NCBI GenBank assembly: GCA_035567895.1
Contig: DATMPC010000105.1
Coordinates: 1 to 64,000, forward strand
From: Terriglobales bacterium
Lineage (GTDB): Bacteria > Acidobacteriota > Terriglobia > Terriglobales > Acidobacteriaceae
Direction of reading: 5' to 3'
Length of the DNA stretch: 64,000 bases
In this document: positions 27,322-35,798 of the stretch, in pieces
Layout of the letters: every line of letters begins with the position of its first letter
Position numbering within the stretch: the stretch's first letter is position 1
Position numbers and translations under genes: made by a program
The notes under the pieces: generated by a model
The model's database searches: none
Seen by the model: only the letters and a program-made list of their open reading frames with translations
What the model was told of the DNA's origin: nothing

Positions 27322-28365
27322 CTACCGAGGGACGTTGCCGGGCTGCTGGGGCTGTTGTTGCTGCTGTTGCTGGCGCAGACGTTGCAGCTCCTGAAGCAAC
27401 TGCTCAGGCGTCTTTACCTGCTGCTGTTGTTGCCCTGGGGGCTGTACCTGCTCTGAGGGCACAGGCGGAGGGGCTTGTTGCTGAATCACTGGCTGTTCCG
27501 CAACGTCGGTGTCCTCGTCGTCTGGATTGGGCGTTGGAACGTTCTGCCGAGTGGCCATCTGGCCGGGGCTAGCCCCGACAGCCGGAGCGGCTCCGTGTGG
27601 ACTGAGCATGATGCGTTCCACGCTGCCTGGATCGTCCACTGCGCCCACGAGAATGAAGTCATAGCGGGTTCCGTTCAGGATTGAGTTCAAAACCTGCCGC
27701 GGAGCCCCCGGTCCAAACTGCCCAAAAACCCGCTCGGCATTGGGCTGAGTGCCCTCCAGAGTGGCGTGCGTCACGTTGCCTACGGCCTTCAGAATGTCGG
27801 CGAGCGTTGAATTTTCTGCCGCTACGGTGAGCAAACCACCCATATAGCTGATGCGCGGCGGATTCGGTGGCTGCTGTTCCGCCCCTGCTGGAACCTGAGG
27901 CAGGGGACAAACGCCTTGCTGATTCGCCGGTTGGGGCGATGCTGGCGGCCGCTGTTCCGCCCCAAGTGGAGCTTGAGGCTGAGGACAAACGCCTTGCTGA
28001 TTCCCCGGTTGCGCCGACGTTGGCTTCGGTTGTTGGGCACCAAGCCCGGAAACCTGAGGCTGTGGATTCGTCTGTTCCGACGGCGCAGGCGGGTGCGGAA
28101 ACCTGATAGGTTGACGCTGTCCCGGCGAAGCCGGCGCCGCCTGATCCGGCGGAAACTGCTGCGCAGGACTAGGGAATTGCTGAGCCTGCGTCGTGGGCTG
28201 CTGCGTCTGCGAAGGGGGAATGCGGCGCATGCGCCCATACACCGACGACGACGGCTGGGCCGGCTGCCCAGTTTGCGGTGCACTGCTCTGCGTCTGCTGG
28301 CTGCTCAGGACCGTAGTAGAGAGCAGAAGCAGCGAGAACGCACTAATGGAAACACTTTTGGACAC
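27322..28365 (-). CDS. Secreted Pro/Gln-rich protein with an STN-like domain
   Basis: 347 residues. After a signal peptide (ISAFSLLLLSTTVLSSQ) come about 150 residues very rich in Pro and Gln, including two near-identical 30-residue repeats around NQQGVCPQPQ and NQQGVCPLPQ, each with one Cys. Residues about 185-260 (LLTVAAENSTLADILKAVGN, FILVGAVDDPGSVERI) look like the secretin/TonB short N-terminal fold: a small beta-alpha domain that lines secretin channels or receptors. The tail is again Gln-rich (LRQQQQQQQPQQP). No barrel follows, so it may be a free periplasmic accessory protein. Moderate confidence in the domain. Confidence 0.65.
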   Translation of the reverse strand: MSKSVSISAFSLLLLSTTVLSSQQTQSSAPQTGQPAQPSSSVYGRMRRIPPSQTQQPTTQAQQFPSPAQQFPPDQAAPASPGQRQPIRFPHPPAPSEQTNPQPQVSGLGAQQPKPTSAQPGNQQGVCPQPQAPLGAEQRPPASPQPANQQGVCPLPQVPAGAEQQPPNPPRISYMGGLLTVAAENSTLADILKAVGNVTHATLEGTQPNAERVFGQFGPGAPRQVLNSILNGTRYDFILVGAVDDPGSVERIMLSPHGAAPAVGASPGQMATRQNVPTPNPDDEDTDVAEQPVIQQQAPPPVPSEQVQPPGQQQQQVKTPEQLLQELQRLRQQQQQQQPQQPGNVPR

Positions 28366-28519
28366 GCGGGTTTATGCTACTCCAAAGGCGGGTAGCTCAC
28401 CAATAAATCGAGCCACCCGTATGAGAGAACGCCGAAGACTATCCGAGTTGCAGGATTTCGCATCTTACGACGTAAGAAAGCTGCTGACTGGCAGCCGTGT
28501 CTTCGCTTTTGAGAGGAAC

Positions 28520-29524
28520 ATGATTCGCACTTATTCACGTTTGCTTGCTGCACTTTTTTTGACCGTTCCAACGCTGTTAGTGACTTCGGCGCAAGCCGCA
28601 GAGAGCTGCTACACGGCTCCTGACATGGAGGCGTCGGCCCGCATGGGGATCGAGTCGGCTGTACAACAGCTCTTTAGCGCGGCAGCTGCTGGCAATACCG
28701 CCGCCATGCAGCAGAATTCAATAGCTGCGATCGCAAATAATTTTCAGGGAATCACGAATGTAGTTCAGGCGAACAAGGACAAGATCGCCGGCGGCCAAGC
28801 GCGTATCCGCAATGAGTGGGTCCTCGACGCGCCAGGAACGACGCCCTATCAGCGCGCCGAATTCTACTGCGGAACCTTCAATTCACTGCAACGATCGTCG
28901 TTTGTGATCCCCGGACTGCCGCCCGGAAAATACGCCGTTGCGATCCAGGACGTTACGGGATCAAAGCAGCCGTTCACGATCACCTACATTCTGCAGCAGG
29001 AAGGCAGCCAGTGGAAGCTCGCCGGATATTATGCCAAGCCGCGCCAAGTGGGCCCACACGACGGACTCTGGTACTGGGTGCAGGCGCGTGATTTCAAGAA
29101 ACGGGGCAGCCAGCACGTGTCGTTTTTCTATTATTTGACCGCTGCCGACCTTCTCGCCCCAGTGAATTTCATGAGCACGCCGCAACTGGAAAAGCTTTAC
29201 GAGGAACAGCAAGCCGCTATCCCGAAGGATATTCCACAAAATCCGCAGCAACCGGTACCTTTAACGCTGAACGGATATACCTACAACATAGTTCAGGCCT
29301 TCGTTGTGCCAGATGAAAAACAGGGTTTGAACCTGGTTTACAAGTACTCATCGCCCGATATCTCCGATCAGGTGAAGACCTTCCAGCAGAATATGGCTTT
29401 TATCAAGGCGTTAGCGCAGCAATATCCGGAATACAAGCAGGCGTTTACGTCGATCGTGGCCCGCGCGGTTGGGCCGAATGGACAGGATTTTGGGACTCAG
29501 CTTCCGGTGAACGACATTAAATAG
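28520..29524 (+). CDS. Secreted protein, unknown function
   Basis: 334 residues from the ATG at 28520 (GAGAGG upstream, signal peptide LLAALFLTVPTLLVTSAQA). The mature part starts with a helical region (ARMGIESAVQQLFSAAAAGN). It continues with a mixed domain containing AGGQARIRNEWVLD, TITYILQQEGSQWKLAGYY and WYWVQARDFKKRG, reminiscent of a SnoaL/NTF2-type dosage of helices and strands, but the match is not strong enough to name. The C-terminus carries LNLVYKYSSPDISDQVKT. Longer in-frame starts upstream cross the divergent promoter region and are unlikely. Confidence 0.7.
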   Translation: MIRTYSRLLAALFLTVPTLLVTSAQAAESCYTAPDMEASARMGIESAVQQLFSAAAAGNTAAMQQNSIAAIANNFQGITNVVQANKDKIAGGQARIRNEWVLDAPGTTPYQRAEFYCGTFNSLQRSSFVIPGLPPGKYAVAIQDVTGSKQPFTITYILQQEGSQWKLAGYYAKPRQVGPHDGLWYWVQARDFKKRGSQHVSFFYYLTAADLLAPVNFMSTPQLEKLYEEQQAAIPKDIPQNPQQPVPLTLNGYTYNIVQAFVVPDEKQGLNLVYKYSSPDISDQVKTFQQNMAFIKALAQQYPEYKQAFTSIVARAVGPNGQDFGTQLPVNDIK

Positions 29525-29530
29525 CTCCCT

Positions 29531-29690
29531 TTTTTCACCACGGAGACACGGAGTCACGGAGAACGGCCGGTTCGAGGTGGTTAACCCCGTAGACCCAAGC
29601 CTCCTAATCGCCTCAAGACTTGTCGGTATATCCAAAAAACACGCCCATTCATGCCTTTCTCCGTGTCTCAGTGTCTCCGTGGTGAAAGGG
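29531..29690. repeat. Two-armed CACGGAG array element
   Basis: The left arm begins seven bases after the stop at 29524 (TTTTTCACCACGGAGACACG and on). The right arm at 29653-29690 is its inverted copy, ending GTGGTGAAAGGG. About 85 bp of spacer contains no gene. It separates the secreted protein gene from ada. Confidence 0.88.
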
Positions 29691-29747
29691 TCTTTAGCGT
29701 CGAAATCCGGATAGCGGCATCCGATGGAGCTAACATAAAGTGCTTCC

Positions 29748-30824
29748 ATGAGCACCGCAGCCGTGACGCAAATCAGCAATCCAGCCGAACTTTGGGATGC
29801 CGTAGTCGTCCGCAACCGCAAATTCGATGGCGCCTTGTACTACGGAGTGAGCACAACGAGCATCTATTGCCGTCCGTCGTGCCCATCTCGACGCCCAAAA
29901 CCGGAAAACGTGCAGTTCTTTTTCGATCCTGACAGCGCTGAGCGCGCCGGATTTCGTGCCTGCCTGCGTTGCAAACCGCGCGAACAAGCTGGCTCGCAAA
30001 AGCTTCAGTTAGTGCGGAACGTGTGCCGCGCGGTTGAGAAAAACGTGGATTCGCCTCTGCCAATGAAGCAGTTAAGCGCTGAGCTTAAGATGAATGCGGC
30101 CACCCTAGACCATACTTTTAAGCAGAGTACGGGAATCACCATCAAGCAATACGCCGAGGCGCGGCGGCTTTCCTTGTTCAAAACTGCTCTCCGATTCCGG
30201 CAAGACGTGACCACCGCGATCTACGAAGCTGGATATAACTCCAGCAGCCGCGTCTATGAGCACTCGAATGCGAGGCTCGGAATGACGCCCGCGGCATACA
30301 GCAAAGGCGGAGATGGTGCGACAATTCGCTACGCAATTGCGCCTTATTCAGCGGGAAGAGCGCTGCTTGCGGTCACGGACAAGGGCATTTGCGGCGTCAA
30401 ATTGGGAAACGATCCCGCCCGATTAGTCCGCGAACTTGAAGGCGAGTATCCCAAAGCGGAACTTGTGCATGCAGATGGCGAGCTTCGCGACTGGATGAGC
30501 AACCTCTTGCGGCGTCTTGAGGGCGAAGTTGATCTACCTGAGCTGCCCGTTGACGTGCGCACAACGGCCTTCCAACGCCGTGTTTACGAAGAGTTAAAGC
30601 AAATTCCTGCCGGAGAAACGCGCACTTACTCACAGATTGCGAAGAAATTGGGCGGAGAATCGGGCCGCAGAGCGGTTGCCCGAGCGTGCGCAACCAACAA
30701 TGTAGCGGTGTTTATCCCATGCCATCGCGTCGTCCGCAGCGACGGCGGAATGGGTGGATACCGCTGGGGATTGGATCGAAAAGAGGATTTACTAGCGCGA
30801 GAACGTCAGAACCGGCGGCGGTAG
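29748..30824 (+). CDS. ada: Bifunctional methyl-DNA repair protein and regulator Ada
   Basis: 358 residues. The N-terminal zinc domain has the four cysteines C41, C45, C72 and C75 (IYCRPSCPSR and ACLRCKP); one is the phosphotriester methyl acceptor. An AraC-type helix-turn-helix follows (about 85-185: LKMNAATLDHTFKQSTGITI). The C-terminal O6-methylguanine methyltransferase domain has the acceptor Cys near 325 in IPCHRVV, plus GRAVARACATN. Ada repairs alkylated DNA and activates its own operon. The final residues and stop (NRRR, TAG) are the core of a REP-like repeat, so the natural end has been overwritten. Confidence 0.94.
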   Translation: MSTAAVTQISNPAELWDAVVVRNRKFDGALYYGVSTTSIYCRPSCPSRRPKPENVQFFFDPDSAERAGFRACLRCKPREQAGSQKLQLVRNVCRAVEKNVDSPLPMKQLSAELKMNAATLDHTFKQSTGITIKQYAEARRLSLFKTALRFRQDVTTAIYEAGYNSSSRVYEHSNARLGMTPAAYSKGGDGATIRYAIAPYSAGRALLAVTDKGICGVKLGNDPARLVRELEGEYPKAELVHADGELRDWMSNLLRRLEGEVDLPELPVDVRTTAFQRRVYEELKQIPAGETRTYSQIAKKLGGESGRRAVARACATNNVAVFIPCHRVVRSDGGMGGYRWGLDRKEDLLARERQNRRR

Positions 30825-30836
30825 CTGCTGGGTGAG
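30807..30836. repeat. REP-like repeat, copy 1 (single arm)
   Basis: ACCGGCGGCGGTAGCTGCTG within this stretch matches the arm shared by the seven copies around the RAYT gene. It overlaps the ada stop codon. No second arm is visible. Confidence 0.75.
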
Positions 30837-30865
30837 TGTGCCCCGATCCATAAAACCAAAGCAAT

Positions 30866-30891
30866 AATGGCAGCCAATCAAGGCTGCCATT
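30866..30891. terminator. Bidirectional terminator between ada and rpsT
   Basis: A perfect 10-bp stem (AATGGCAGCC / GGCTGCCATT) with a 6-base loop sits between the convergent ada and rpsT genes. Moderately T-rich tracts follow on both strands (TGTCGTCTTT on plus, ATTGCTTTGGTTTT on minus). Confidence 0.75.
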
Positions 30892-30934
30892 GTCGTCTTT
30901 AGGGCGCAAATACGCCGCCTGCAGTGCCAGCTAA

Positions 30935-31204
30935 CTACTTTACGGCGACGGTTTTAAGGCGCGCGCTGAGGCGGGATTTGTACCTGGACGCCGTATTCTT
31001 GTGAATTGTGCCCTTCTGGACGGCCTTATCGATCACCGAAACCGTCGCTCCAAAGCTGGATTGCGCATCTTTACGGTCGCCTTTAGCGATTGCCTCGCGC
31101 AATCCGCGCAGCGCTGTGCGCAGTCGGGACTTGTTTGCGCGGTTCACTAGCGTACGTTTTTCGGTCTGACGGGCGCGTTTAAGCGCGGAAAAATGGTTTG
31201 CCAT
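30935..31204 (-). CDS. rpsT: 30S ribosomal protein S20
   Basis: 89 residues, the normal length. S20 binds 16S rRNA at the base of the body of the small subunit. The typical start [30 protein letters not shown]-type pattern (basic, three-helix bundle) is clear, with [20 protein letters not shown] at the C-terminus. It is a single gene with its own promoter candidate and terminator. Confidence 0.97.
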   Translation of the reverse strand: MANHFSALKRARQTEKRTLVNRANKSRLRTALRGLREAIAKGDRKDAQSSFGATVSVIDKAVQKGTIHKNTASRYKSRLSARLKTVAVK

Positions 31205-31273
31205 GCCTTACTTTTGTTCCTTTAAGGGAGCTTAAATTGCCTAATCGGGTGGGATTTGGCGCGTAAACACCTG

Positions 31274-31304
31274 ATTTTAACACGCGTTAAGGCCGTCTGG
31301 TCAA
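31274..31304 (-). promoter_or_regulatory. Candidate rpsT promoter
   Basis: On the minus strand, TTGACC (31304-31299) is followed after 19 bp by TAAAAT (31279-31274), about 70 bp before the rpsT start. The spacing is two bases longer than ideal, so this is tentative. Confidence 0.4.
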
Positions 31305-31730
31305 ACCGAATGCAGCAGAAAATCCGCACTTTTGCGGCGCTGGAACACCAGTCTTGGGGTGCTGAGAGCCAGGTTTTGAGGCGCTTTAGGCGCAATTCCA
31401 GCGCACTCTTGAGGCACTCAGGAGCGCCTTTTGGGGCTTTCTCGCACTCGTTCCGGCGCCTTCTGGCGCCACCCGGCCTGCCATTTCAAGGCACGAAAGC
31501 ATCTAATAAGCATCTGAAATCAGCCGCCAAGATTCGGAAATTTTCTGTCCCAGGAGCGTCCAAAAGGACAATGAACAATTGACACTCCGTTTATTGACTT
31601 CGAGGCGGACCGGGGATACTCTACGCCCGATGGATGTGCTCCACGAACGTGGACAACATTCCGCAGTTCCTCTGCTCGACTCAGCCAACAACTGTGATCG
31701 CGAATTCGGGCGCGCCCGCGTCTCTGGAGA
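31305..31730. other. Intergenic region with clustered GGCGC hairpins
   Basis: No gene is recognised. Between 31336 and 31480 the motif GGCGC/GCGCC recurs many times, including a perfect GGCGCC-TTCT-GGCGCC hairpin at 31455-31470. Further on, GTCC-AAAA-GGAC near 31558 makes a small stem. Confidence 0.5.
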
Positions 31731-31732
31731 TT

Positions 31733-31888
31733 TTTTCACCACGGAGACACGGAGACACGGAGGAAGACAAAATAGGGCTGACTCTCGATATGAGCAATCT
31801 TCTTTGTTAAATCCGACAAGCATAGGAAAAAAGAAGACCGACCCTTTCCTGTTTTCCTCCGTGCCTCCGTGTCTCCGTGGTGAAAAAG
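31733..31888. repeat. Two-armed CACGGAG array element (long arms)
   Basis: Left arm TTTTCACCACGGAGACACGG and on, right arm ending TCTCCGTGGTGAAAAAG. Complementarity extends to nearly 45 bp per arm with few mismatches, reaching into GGAAGACAAAATAGGG. The spacer of about 60 bp is empty. It lies 60 bp upstream of phoH. Confidence 0.9.
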
Positions 31889-31949
31889 AAGTGTACGTGA
31901 ATCCGTCAGCTAAATTTCCCCTTCCGGGAGGACGAACCCTAACTAATCG

Positions 31950-32981
31950 ATGAATAAGCAGCTTGAGATCACTCCGAACCTGGAGGCCCTGTTTGGTACC
32001 AGGGATGAAAACCTTCATCTGCTCGAAGGTGGATTGAACGTCTCTATCGACCTTCGCTCCGACCACATTTTCCTCGAAGGCGCGGCCCGCGACTTAGCTC
32101 GCGTGGAGCAAGTTTTCGCCGACTACGAGCATCTGCGCAAGACCGGATACACCTTCTATAACGGCGACCTCGGATCGATGTTGAAGATCGTGATCTCCGA
32201 CCCGTCAGCCACACTGCGCGGACTCGCCGAAGCGGGACGTCAACGTTCGTTCGGCAAGCGCGTCGTGCAGCCCAAGAGCTTGAATCAGCGCCGCTATATC
32301 GAGGCCATCGAGAAGAACGACATGGTCTTCGGCATCGGCCCAGCCGGCACCGGCAAAACGTATCTTGCCGTCGCCATGGCCGTTGCTGCCTTGGTCAACA
32401 AGCAGGTGAACCGCATCATCCTGGCGCGCCCAGCGGTGGAAGCCGGCGAGCGCCTCGGATTCCTGCCCGGCACTTTGCAGGAAAAAGTTGATCCCTATCT
32501 GCGACCGTTGTATGACGCGCTCTACGACTTGCTCGACCAGGAAAAGGTCGATCGCTTTCTCGAGCGCAACATCATCGAGATTGCGCCCATCGCCTTCATG
32601 CGCGGACGCACGCTCAACGACAGCTTCATCATTCTCGACGAGGCACAAAACACGACCTCCGAGCAGATGAAGATGTTCGTCACGCGTTTAGGCTTCAATG
32701 CCAAAGCGGTAATTACTGGCGACATCACGCAGATCGATTTGCCCAATGCACGCCGTAGCGGACTGATCGAGGCGGCCGAGGTTCTCAAGAACGTAAACGG
32801 CATCTCGTTCAACTTCTTCGACGAAGGCGACGTAGTGCGCCACGTGCTCGTGCAGCGCATCATCCGCGCCTACGACGATCACAAGCAGCGGCTCGAGCAG
32901 CAGCTATCATTGTTGCCGTCCGGGGCTCCAGCGGAGCCGATGGTGGAGAGATCGAGTCCGTCGCCCGTGCTGGAACAGTAG
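31950..32981 (+). CDS. phoH: PhoH-like ATPase
   Basis: 343 residues. Walker [14 protein letters not shown] lies near residue 130 and Walker [19 protein letters not shown] near 230, with [11 protein letters not shown] beyond. PhoH/YbeZ proteins are P-loop ATPases/helicases linked to RNA metabolism, and they are nearly always next to ybeY, as here (90 bp downstream). The N-terminal 80 residues resemble a KH-like region typical of YbeZ. A REP-like element starts immediately after its stop codon. Confidence 0.95.
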   Translation: MNKQLEITPNLEALFGTRDENLHLLEGGLNVSIDLRSDHIFLEGAARDLARVEQVFADYEHLRKTGYTFYNGDLGSMLKIVISDPSATLRGLAEAGRQRSFGKRVVQPKSLNQRRYIEAIEKNDMVFGIGPAGTGKTYLAVAMAVAALVNKQVNRIILARPAVEAGERLGFLPGTLQEKVDPYLRPLYDALYDLLDQEKVDRFLERNIIEIAPIAFMRGRTLNDSFIILDEAQNTTSEQMKMFVTRLGFNAKAVITGDITQIDLPNARRSGLIEAAEVLKNVNGISFNFFDEGDVVRHVLVQRIIRAYDDHKQRLEQQLSLLPSGAPAEPMVERSSPSPVLEQ

Positions 32982-33061
32982 TCAGTACCGGCGGCGGTAG
33001 CTGCTGGGTGAGTGCGTATACCTGATAACACTGACCTGGCGGCTACTGCCGCCGGTACTGA
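32982..33061. repeat. REP-like repeat, copy 2 (two arms)
   Basis: Left arm CAGTACCGGCGGCGGTAGCT at 32983 and inverted right arm ending GCCGCCGGTACTG at 33060. It starts directly after the phoH stop and fills the gap to ybeY. Confidence 0.85.
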
Positions 33062-33070
33062 TTATTCCCT

Positions 33071-33607
33071 ATGAAAGACCCAGACCATCCCGCCAGTAGT
33101 TCCCAAATAAAAACAGCAGGATTGCAGCGTTTTCTGCGCGCGGCCCAGCGAATGGCTGGGATCTCTGGAGAGGTGAACGTCCTCGTCACCTCCAGCGCGC
33201 AGATGCGTCGCCTGAATCGCAATTTTCGTGGCAAAGACAAGGCCACGGATGTTCTGTCGTTTCCAGCCACCCATAATGGGAAGGTCAAGCTGGCGGGGGA
33301 CATCGCGATTTCGAAAGAGATCGCGCGAAGGAATGCGAAGTCTTTGGGACATTCGCTGGAAACCGAACTGAAAGTTCTCTTGTTGCATGGCCTTCTTCAT
33401 CTGGCAGGCCACGATCATGAAAAAGATCAAGGCGAAATGGCCGCCGTGGAGCAGAGGCTGCGCGCAAAGCTGAAGCTGCCGACCGGATTAATCGAGAGAT
33501 CGACGCTGAGCGGAGCTACAGTCAGAAAAAGGAATCCCTCCTTTTCCTCTGTGTCCTCCGTGTCCTCCGTGGTGAAAAATGGCGCCAGGAGCACCCCATG
33601 CTCATAG
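33071..33607 (+). CDS. ybeY: Endoribonuclease YbeY (16S rRNA maturation)
   Basis: 178 residues. YbeY is a single-strand RNase needed for 16S rRNA 3'-end maturation and ribosome quality control. The zinc site HGLLHLAGHDH (H106, H110, H116) and the preceding TDVLSFP are present. The body ends near residue 145. The last 30 or so residues (SFSSVSSVSSVVKNG) are encoded by a CACGGAG repeat arm and look foreign. The reading frame then overlaps the next gene by 10 bp, which may couple their translation. Confidence 0.94.
   Translation: MKDPDHPASSSQIKTAGLQRFLRAAQRMAGISGEVNVLVTSSAQMRRLNRNFRGKDKATDVLSFPATHNGKVKLAGDIAISKEIARRNAKSLGHSLETELKVLLLHGLLHLAGHDHEKDQGEMAAVEQRLRAKLKLPTGLIERSTLSGATVRKRNPSFSSVSSVSSVVKNGARSTPCS
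33540..33580. repeat. Single CACGGAG-family arm inside the 3' end of ybeY
   Basis: CTGTGTCCTCCGTGTCCTCC and on, ending CCGTGGTGAAAAA, in the right-arm orientation. Units here are 9 bp (GTCCTCCGT) instead of 8. It is translated as repeated SSV triplets. Confidence 0.8.
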
Positions 33608-34875
33608 CCATCGTCATCGCGCTCGTGATCCTGTCGGCTGTGCTGGCGCTAGTTTCTTACGTGGAACGCCTTTATGCCGAAAAGGGAAAGCTCCTGTCGC
33701 GCGATTTTGAAGAGAACATCGAGGCTTATGAGCAGCGGGTTGAGCCCAGACTTGGAGTAAGTTCGGCGCGGGCCGCGCTCTCAATGCAGTTGCTCTCGCA
33801 GCTCCTGACCGCCTCGATTGCTCTCATCATCGGGTACGCTACGTTCATGGAGGGCCGCTGGACGTGGGGCGAGGTAGTCCAGGCGGCGGTTTCGATCATC
33901 CTCATCATCGTCGTCTTCAATCGGCTGATCCCGTATCTGCTTTTTATCCGTACGAAGGGAGACTGGCTGACGAAATCTATTCCCGTTCTGAAGCTCTTGA
34001 TCTGGTTCGCTCTGCCGCTCACGATTCTTCTCGGCTTCAGCATGTCCGTTGCGTCGCTTGCCGAGCCACAAGAAGCCGAGCAGGAAGAACACCACTCAGA
34101 AGCAGTCGATGCGCTCCTCGAGGCAGGCACGGAAGAAGGAATCCTCGAAGAGAGCGATCGCGAGCTGATCCAGTCGGTGGTCCAGTTTGGCGACAAGATC
34201 GTCCGCGAGGTAATGAAGGCGCGGCCTGACATGCTTGCTGTGCCTGCGAATACCACCATCGAACAATTGACCGAACTGCTGCGGAAGCAGCCGCACTCGC
34301 GAATTCCGGTGTACGATCCCGATCTCGACCACATTCAGGGCGTCGTCTTCGCCCAGGATGTGCTTCAAGTACGCGATGAAGACGCCCGCACCGAGACCGT
34401 GGCGAAGCTCATGCGCCCAGTCCACTTCGTTCCCGAAATGAAAAAGGTGAGCGAGTTGCTGCGCGAGATGCAGCGCGAAAAGATCCAGATGTCCATCGCC
34501 ATCGACGAATACGGCGGCGTGGCCGGCCTGGTCACGCTCTCGGACCTGCTCGAAGAGATCGTCGGCGATATCGGCAGCGAACACGAGCGGCGCCCCCAGA
34601 TCGTGCGCGAAAGCGAGAGTTCGTATGTATTGCCCGGCGCCACCGATTTGGACATGCTGGAAGAACTGTTCGACTACCGGCCCACCGACGTAGAGGCCAC
34701 AACGGTAGCCGGACTCATAAGCGAGCTCGCCGGCCGCATCCCACAACCCGGCGAACAGGTCGAACACGACCACCTGCGCTTCGACGTCCTCGAATCTACA
34801 GATCGCCGCATAGAACGCGTCCGCGTAAGCAAGCTGGTAGCCGAGCCAGAACCGCAGAAGTCAGGAGCGGCCTAG
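33598..34875 (+). CDS. CNNM/CBS domain transporter-like protein (HlyC/CorC family)
   Basis: 425 residues. An N-terminal CNNM-type membrane domain with four hydrophobic segments (AIVIALVILSAVLALVSYV, LLTASIALIIGYATF, AAVSIILIIVVFN, LIWFALPLTILLGF) precedes two CBS domains (VMKARPDMLAVPANTTIEQL; LMRPVHFVPEMKKVSELL; EYGGVAGLVTLSDLLEEIVG). It ends in a CorC/HlyC C-terminal domain (YVLPGATDLDMLEELFDY, GEQVEHDHLRFDVLE). The family is implicated in Mg2+/Co2+ efflux. In many bacteria phoH-ybeY-this gene-era are consecutive; here era is 4.2 kb away, behind an inserted segment. Confidence 0.92.
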   Translation: MLIAIVIALVILSAVLALVSYVERLYAEKGKLLSRDFEENIEAYEQRVEPRLGVSSARAALSMQLLSQLLTASIALIIGYATFMEGRWTWGEVVQAAVSIILIIVVFNRLIPYLLFIRTKGDWLTKSIPVLKLLIWFALPLTILLGFSMSVASLAEPQEAEQEEHHSEAVDALLEAGTEEGILEESDRELIQSVVQFGDKIVREVMKARPDMLAVPANTTIEQLTELLRKQPHSRIPVYDPDLDHIQGVVFAQDVLQVRDEDARTETVAKLMRPVHFVPEMKKVSELLREMQREKIQMSIAIDEYGGVAGLVTLSDLLEEIVGDIGSEHERRPQIVRESESSYVLPGATDLDMLEELFDYRPTDVEATTVAGLISELAGRIPQPGEQVEHDHLRFDVLESTDRRIERVRVSKLVAEPEPQKSGAA

Positions 34876-34890
34876 GAATCGGGTGAGCGA

Positions 34891-34979
34891 GCAGTACCGG
34901 CGGCGGTAGCCGCTGGGTCAGTGGGAGCGCAGCGACTACTGCTCGTCGTGCCCGCCACTACTGCCGCCGGTCTGCTGTG
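34891..34979. repeat. REP-like repeat, copy 3 (left of RAYT)
   Basis: Left arm GCAGTACCGGCGGCGGTAGC at 34891. The degenerate inverted right arm near 34950-34979 overlaps the 3' end of the RAYT gene. Confidence 0.8.
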
Positions 34980-35515
34980 CCTCGCCCGACGCCGCGGGAA
35001 CGTCGTCTTGGTTCGTCCAGCTCCGGGATTGGGCCGTCTTGGTCATTGATCACGTACTCCTTGGCGCGTCCGATTCCCAATTCGGTCCATATATAGCGCT
35101 TACCGCCGCGCTCTGACCAGGGGCTGTTCAGGCTACGCCATAAGCTGGCATCCCGCAGCCGCTGCGTTGAATGTGCCTTCAGGGCATTTAGCACACGGCT
35201 CGGCTGAGTGGTTGCGCTAGCAATCAGGGAATGAGCGTGATTCGTTCTCACATTAATTGCCAGAACAGTCCAATCGTGGAAGTCACAAGTCTCGCGGATC
35301 GCCGCTTCTACGCACTTACGTTGTGCATCACTCAGGCTAACTGGCGCTTGCTTTAGGCGGCGGACGTTGTACCCGTGCCAGCGGTCATTGCTGGGAATGA
35401 ATGCTGCGCCGTATTGATTGTGGTGGCGATCGGTCGCTCCTCGCTCATCGCCATGTAGCCACGTGCCATAACAGCGAAACGTGATGAGGTAAGCGAGAGG
35501 AAGGTCTGCACTCAT
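34958..35515 (-). CDS. REP-associated tyrosine transposase (RAYT, IS200-like Y1 family)
   Basis: 185 residues from the ATG at 35515. A longer in-frame reading to 35761 would translate REP sequence and is rejected. It has the expected features of RAYT proteins: LAYLITFRCYGTWLHGDERG at the start, the HUH metal site as RTNHAHSLI (H93, H95), and a candidate catalytic tyrosine at Y154 in GIGRAKEYVINDQ. The WSERGGKRYIWTE segment is typical of the group that replaces HVHLL-type sites with HAH. RAYTs nick and join single-stranded REP hairpins. REP-like palindromes lie at both ends of this gene and at five further sites nearby. The last 20 residues run into the left REP. Confidence 0.88.
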   Translation of the reverse strand: MSADLPLAYLITFRCYGTWLHGDERGATDRHHNQYGAAFIPSNDRWHGYNVRRLKQAPVSLSDAQRKCVEAAIRETCDFHDWTVLAINVRTNHAHSLIASATTQPSRVLNALKAHSTQRLRDASLWRSLNSPWSERGGKRYIWTELGIGRAKEYVINDQDGPIPELDEPRRRSRGVGRGTADRRQ

Positions 35516-35587
35516 GTTCCTGCGAGCGGCGGCCGCCGCGCGCGAGGCAGTGTAGCACCACGCAACTACTTGGCACGAGAGTCGTCG

Positions 35588-35687
35588 GGCAGTACCGACC
35601 GCAGTGGCAACCGAATCTGCGGGGGCATACCGAGCATCAGTCGCTGCGCTCCGATTGACCCAGCGGCTGCCGCCGCCGGTACTGCCG
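35588..35687. repeat. REP-like repeat, copy 4 (right of RAYT)
   Basis: Degenerate left arm GCAGTACCGACCGCAGTGGC, and well-kept right arm CAGCGGCTGCCGCCGCCGGT and on. Its spacer (GGCATACCGAGC and GTCGCTGCGCTCCGATTGA) is shared with copy 5, showing the two have a common recent origin. Confidence 0.82.
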
Positions 35688-35732
35688 CTGCAGCCGCCGA
35701 CCGACTGACTCCAGCGTCCCGACTGGATAGAC

Positions 35733-35749
35733 CTATTGCTTTCCCATAG
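35733..35749. promoter_or_regulatory. Candidate PadR operator, site 1 (inverted)
   Basis: CTATTGCTTTCCCATAG is the reverse-complement form of sites 2 and 3, with three central changes. It lies 15 bp from site 2, and the two together make a larger palindrome. Confidence 0.5.
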
Positions 35750-35764
35750 GACTCGTGTCATGCT

Positions 35765-35781
35765 CTATGGGATTCCAATAG
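35765..35781. promoter_or_regulatory. Candidate PadR operator, site 2
   Basis: CTATGGGATTCCAATAG is a near-perfect palindrome. It is followed by AGGAGATCGCAATGAGG, a second version of the padR ribosome-binding site and start codon. Confidence 0.55.
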
Positions 35782-35798
35782 GAGATCGCAATGAGGGA

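Noticed and set aside
31733-31888. CACGGAG units as a CRISPR array
   Set aside because: Units are only 8 bp, directly adjacent with no spacers, and the second half is inverted. No cas genes are in the window.
35516-35761. N-terminal extension of the RAYT to 35761
   Set aside because: The extra 82 residues are Ala/Arg/Gly-rich translation of REP and operator sequence and do not resemble RAYT proteins.
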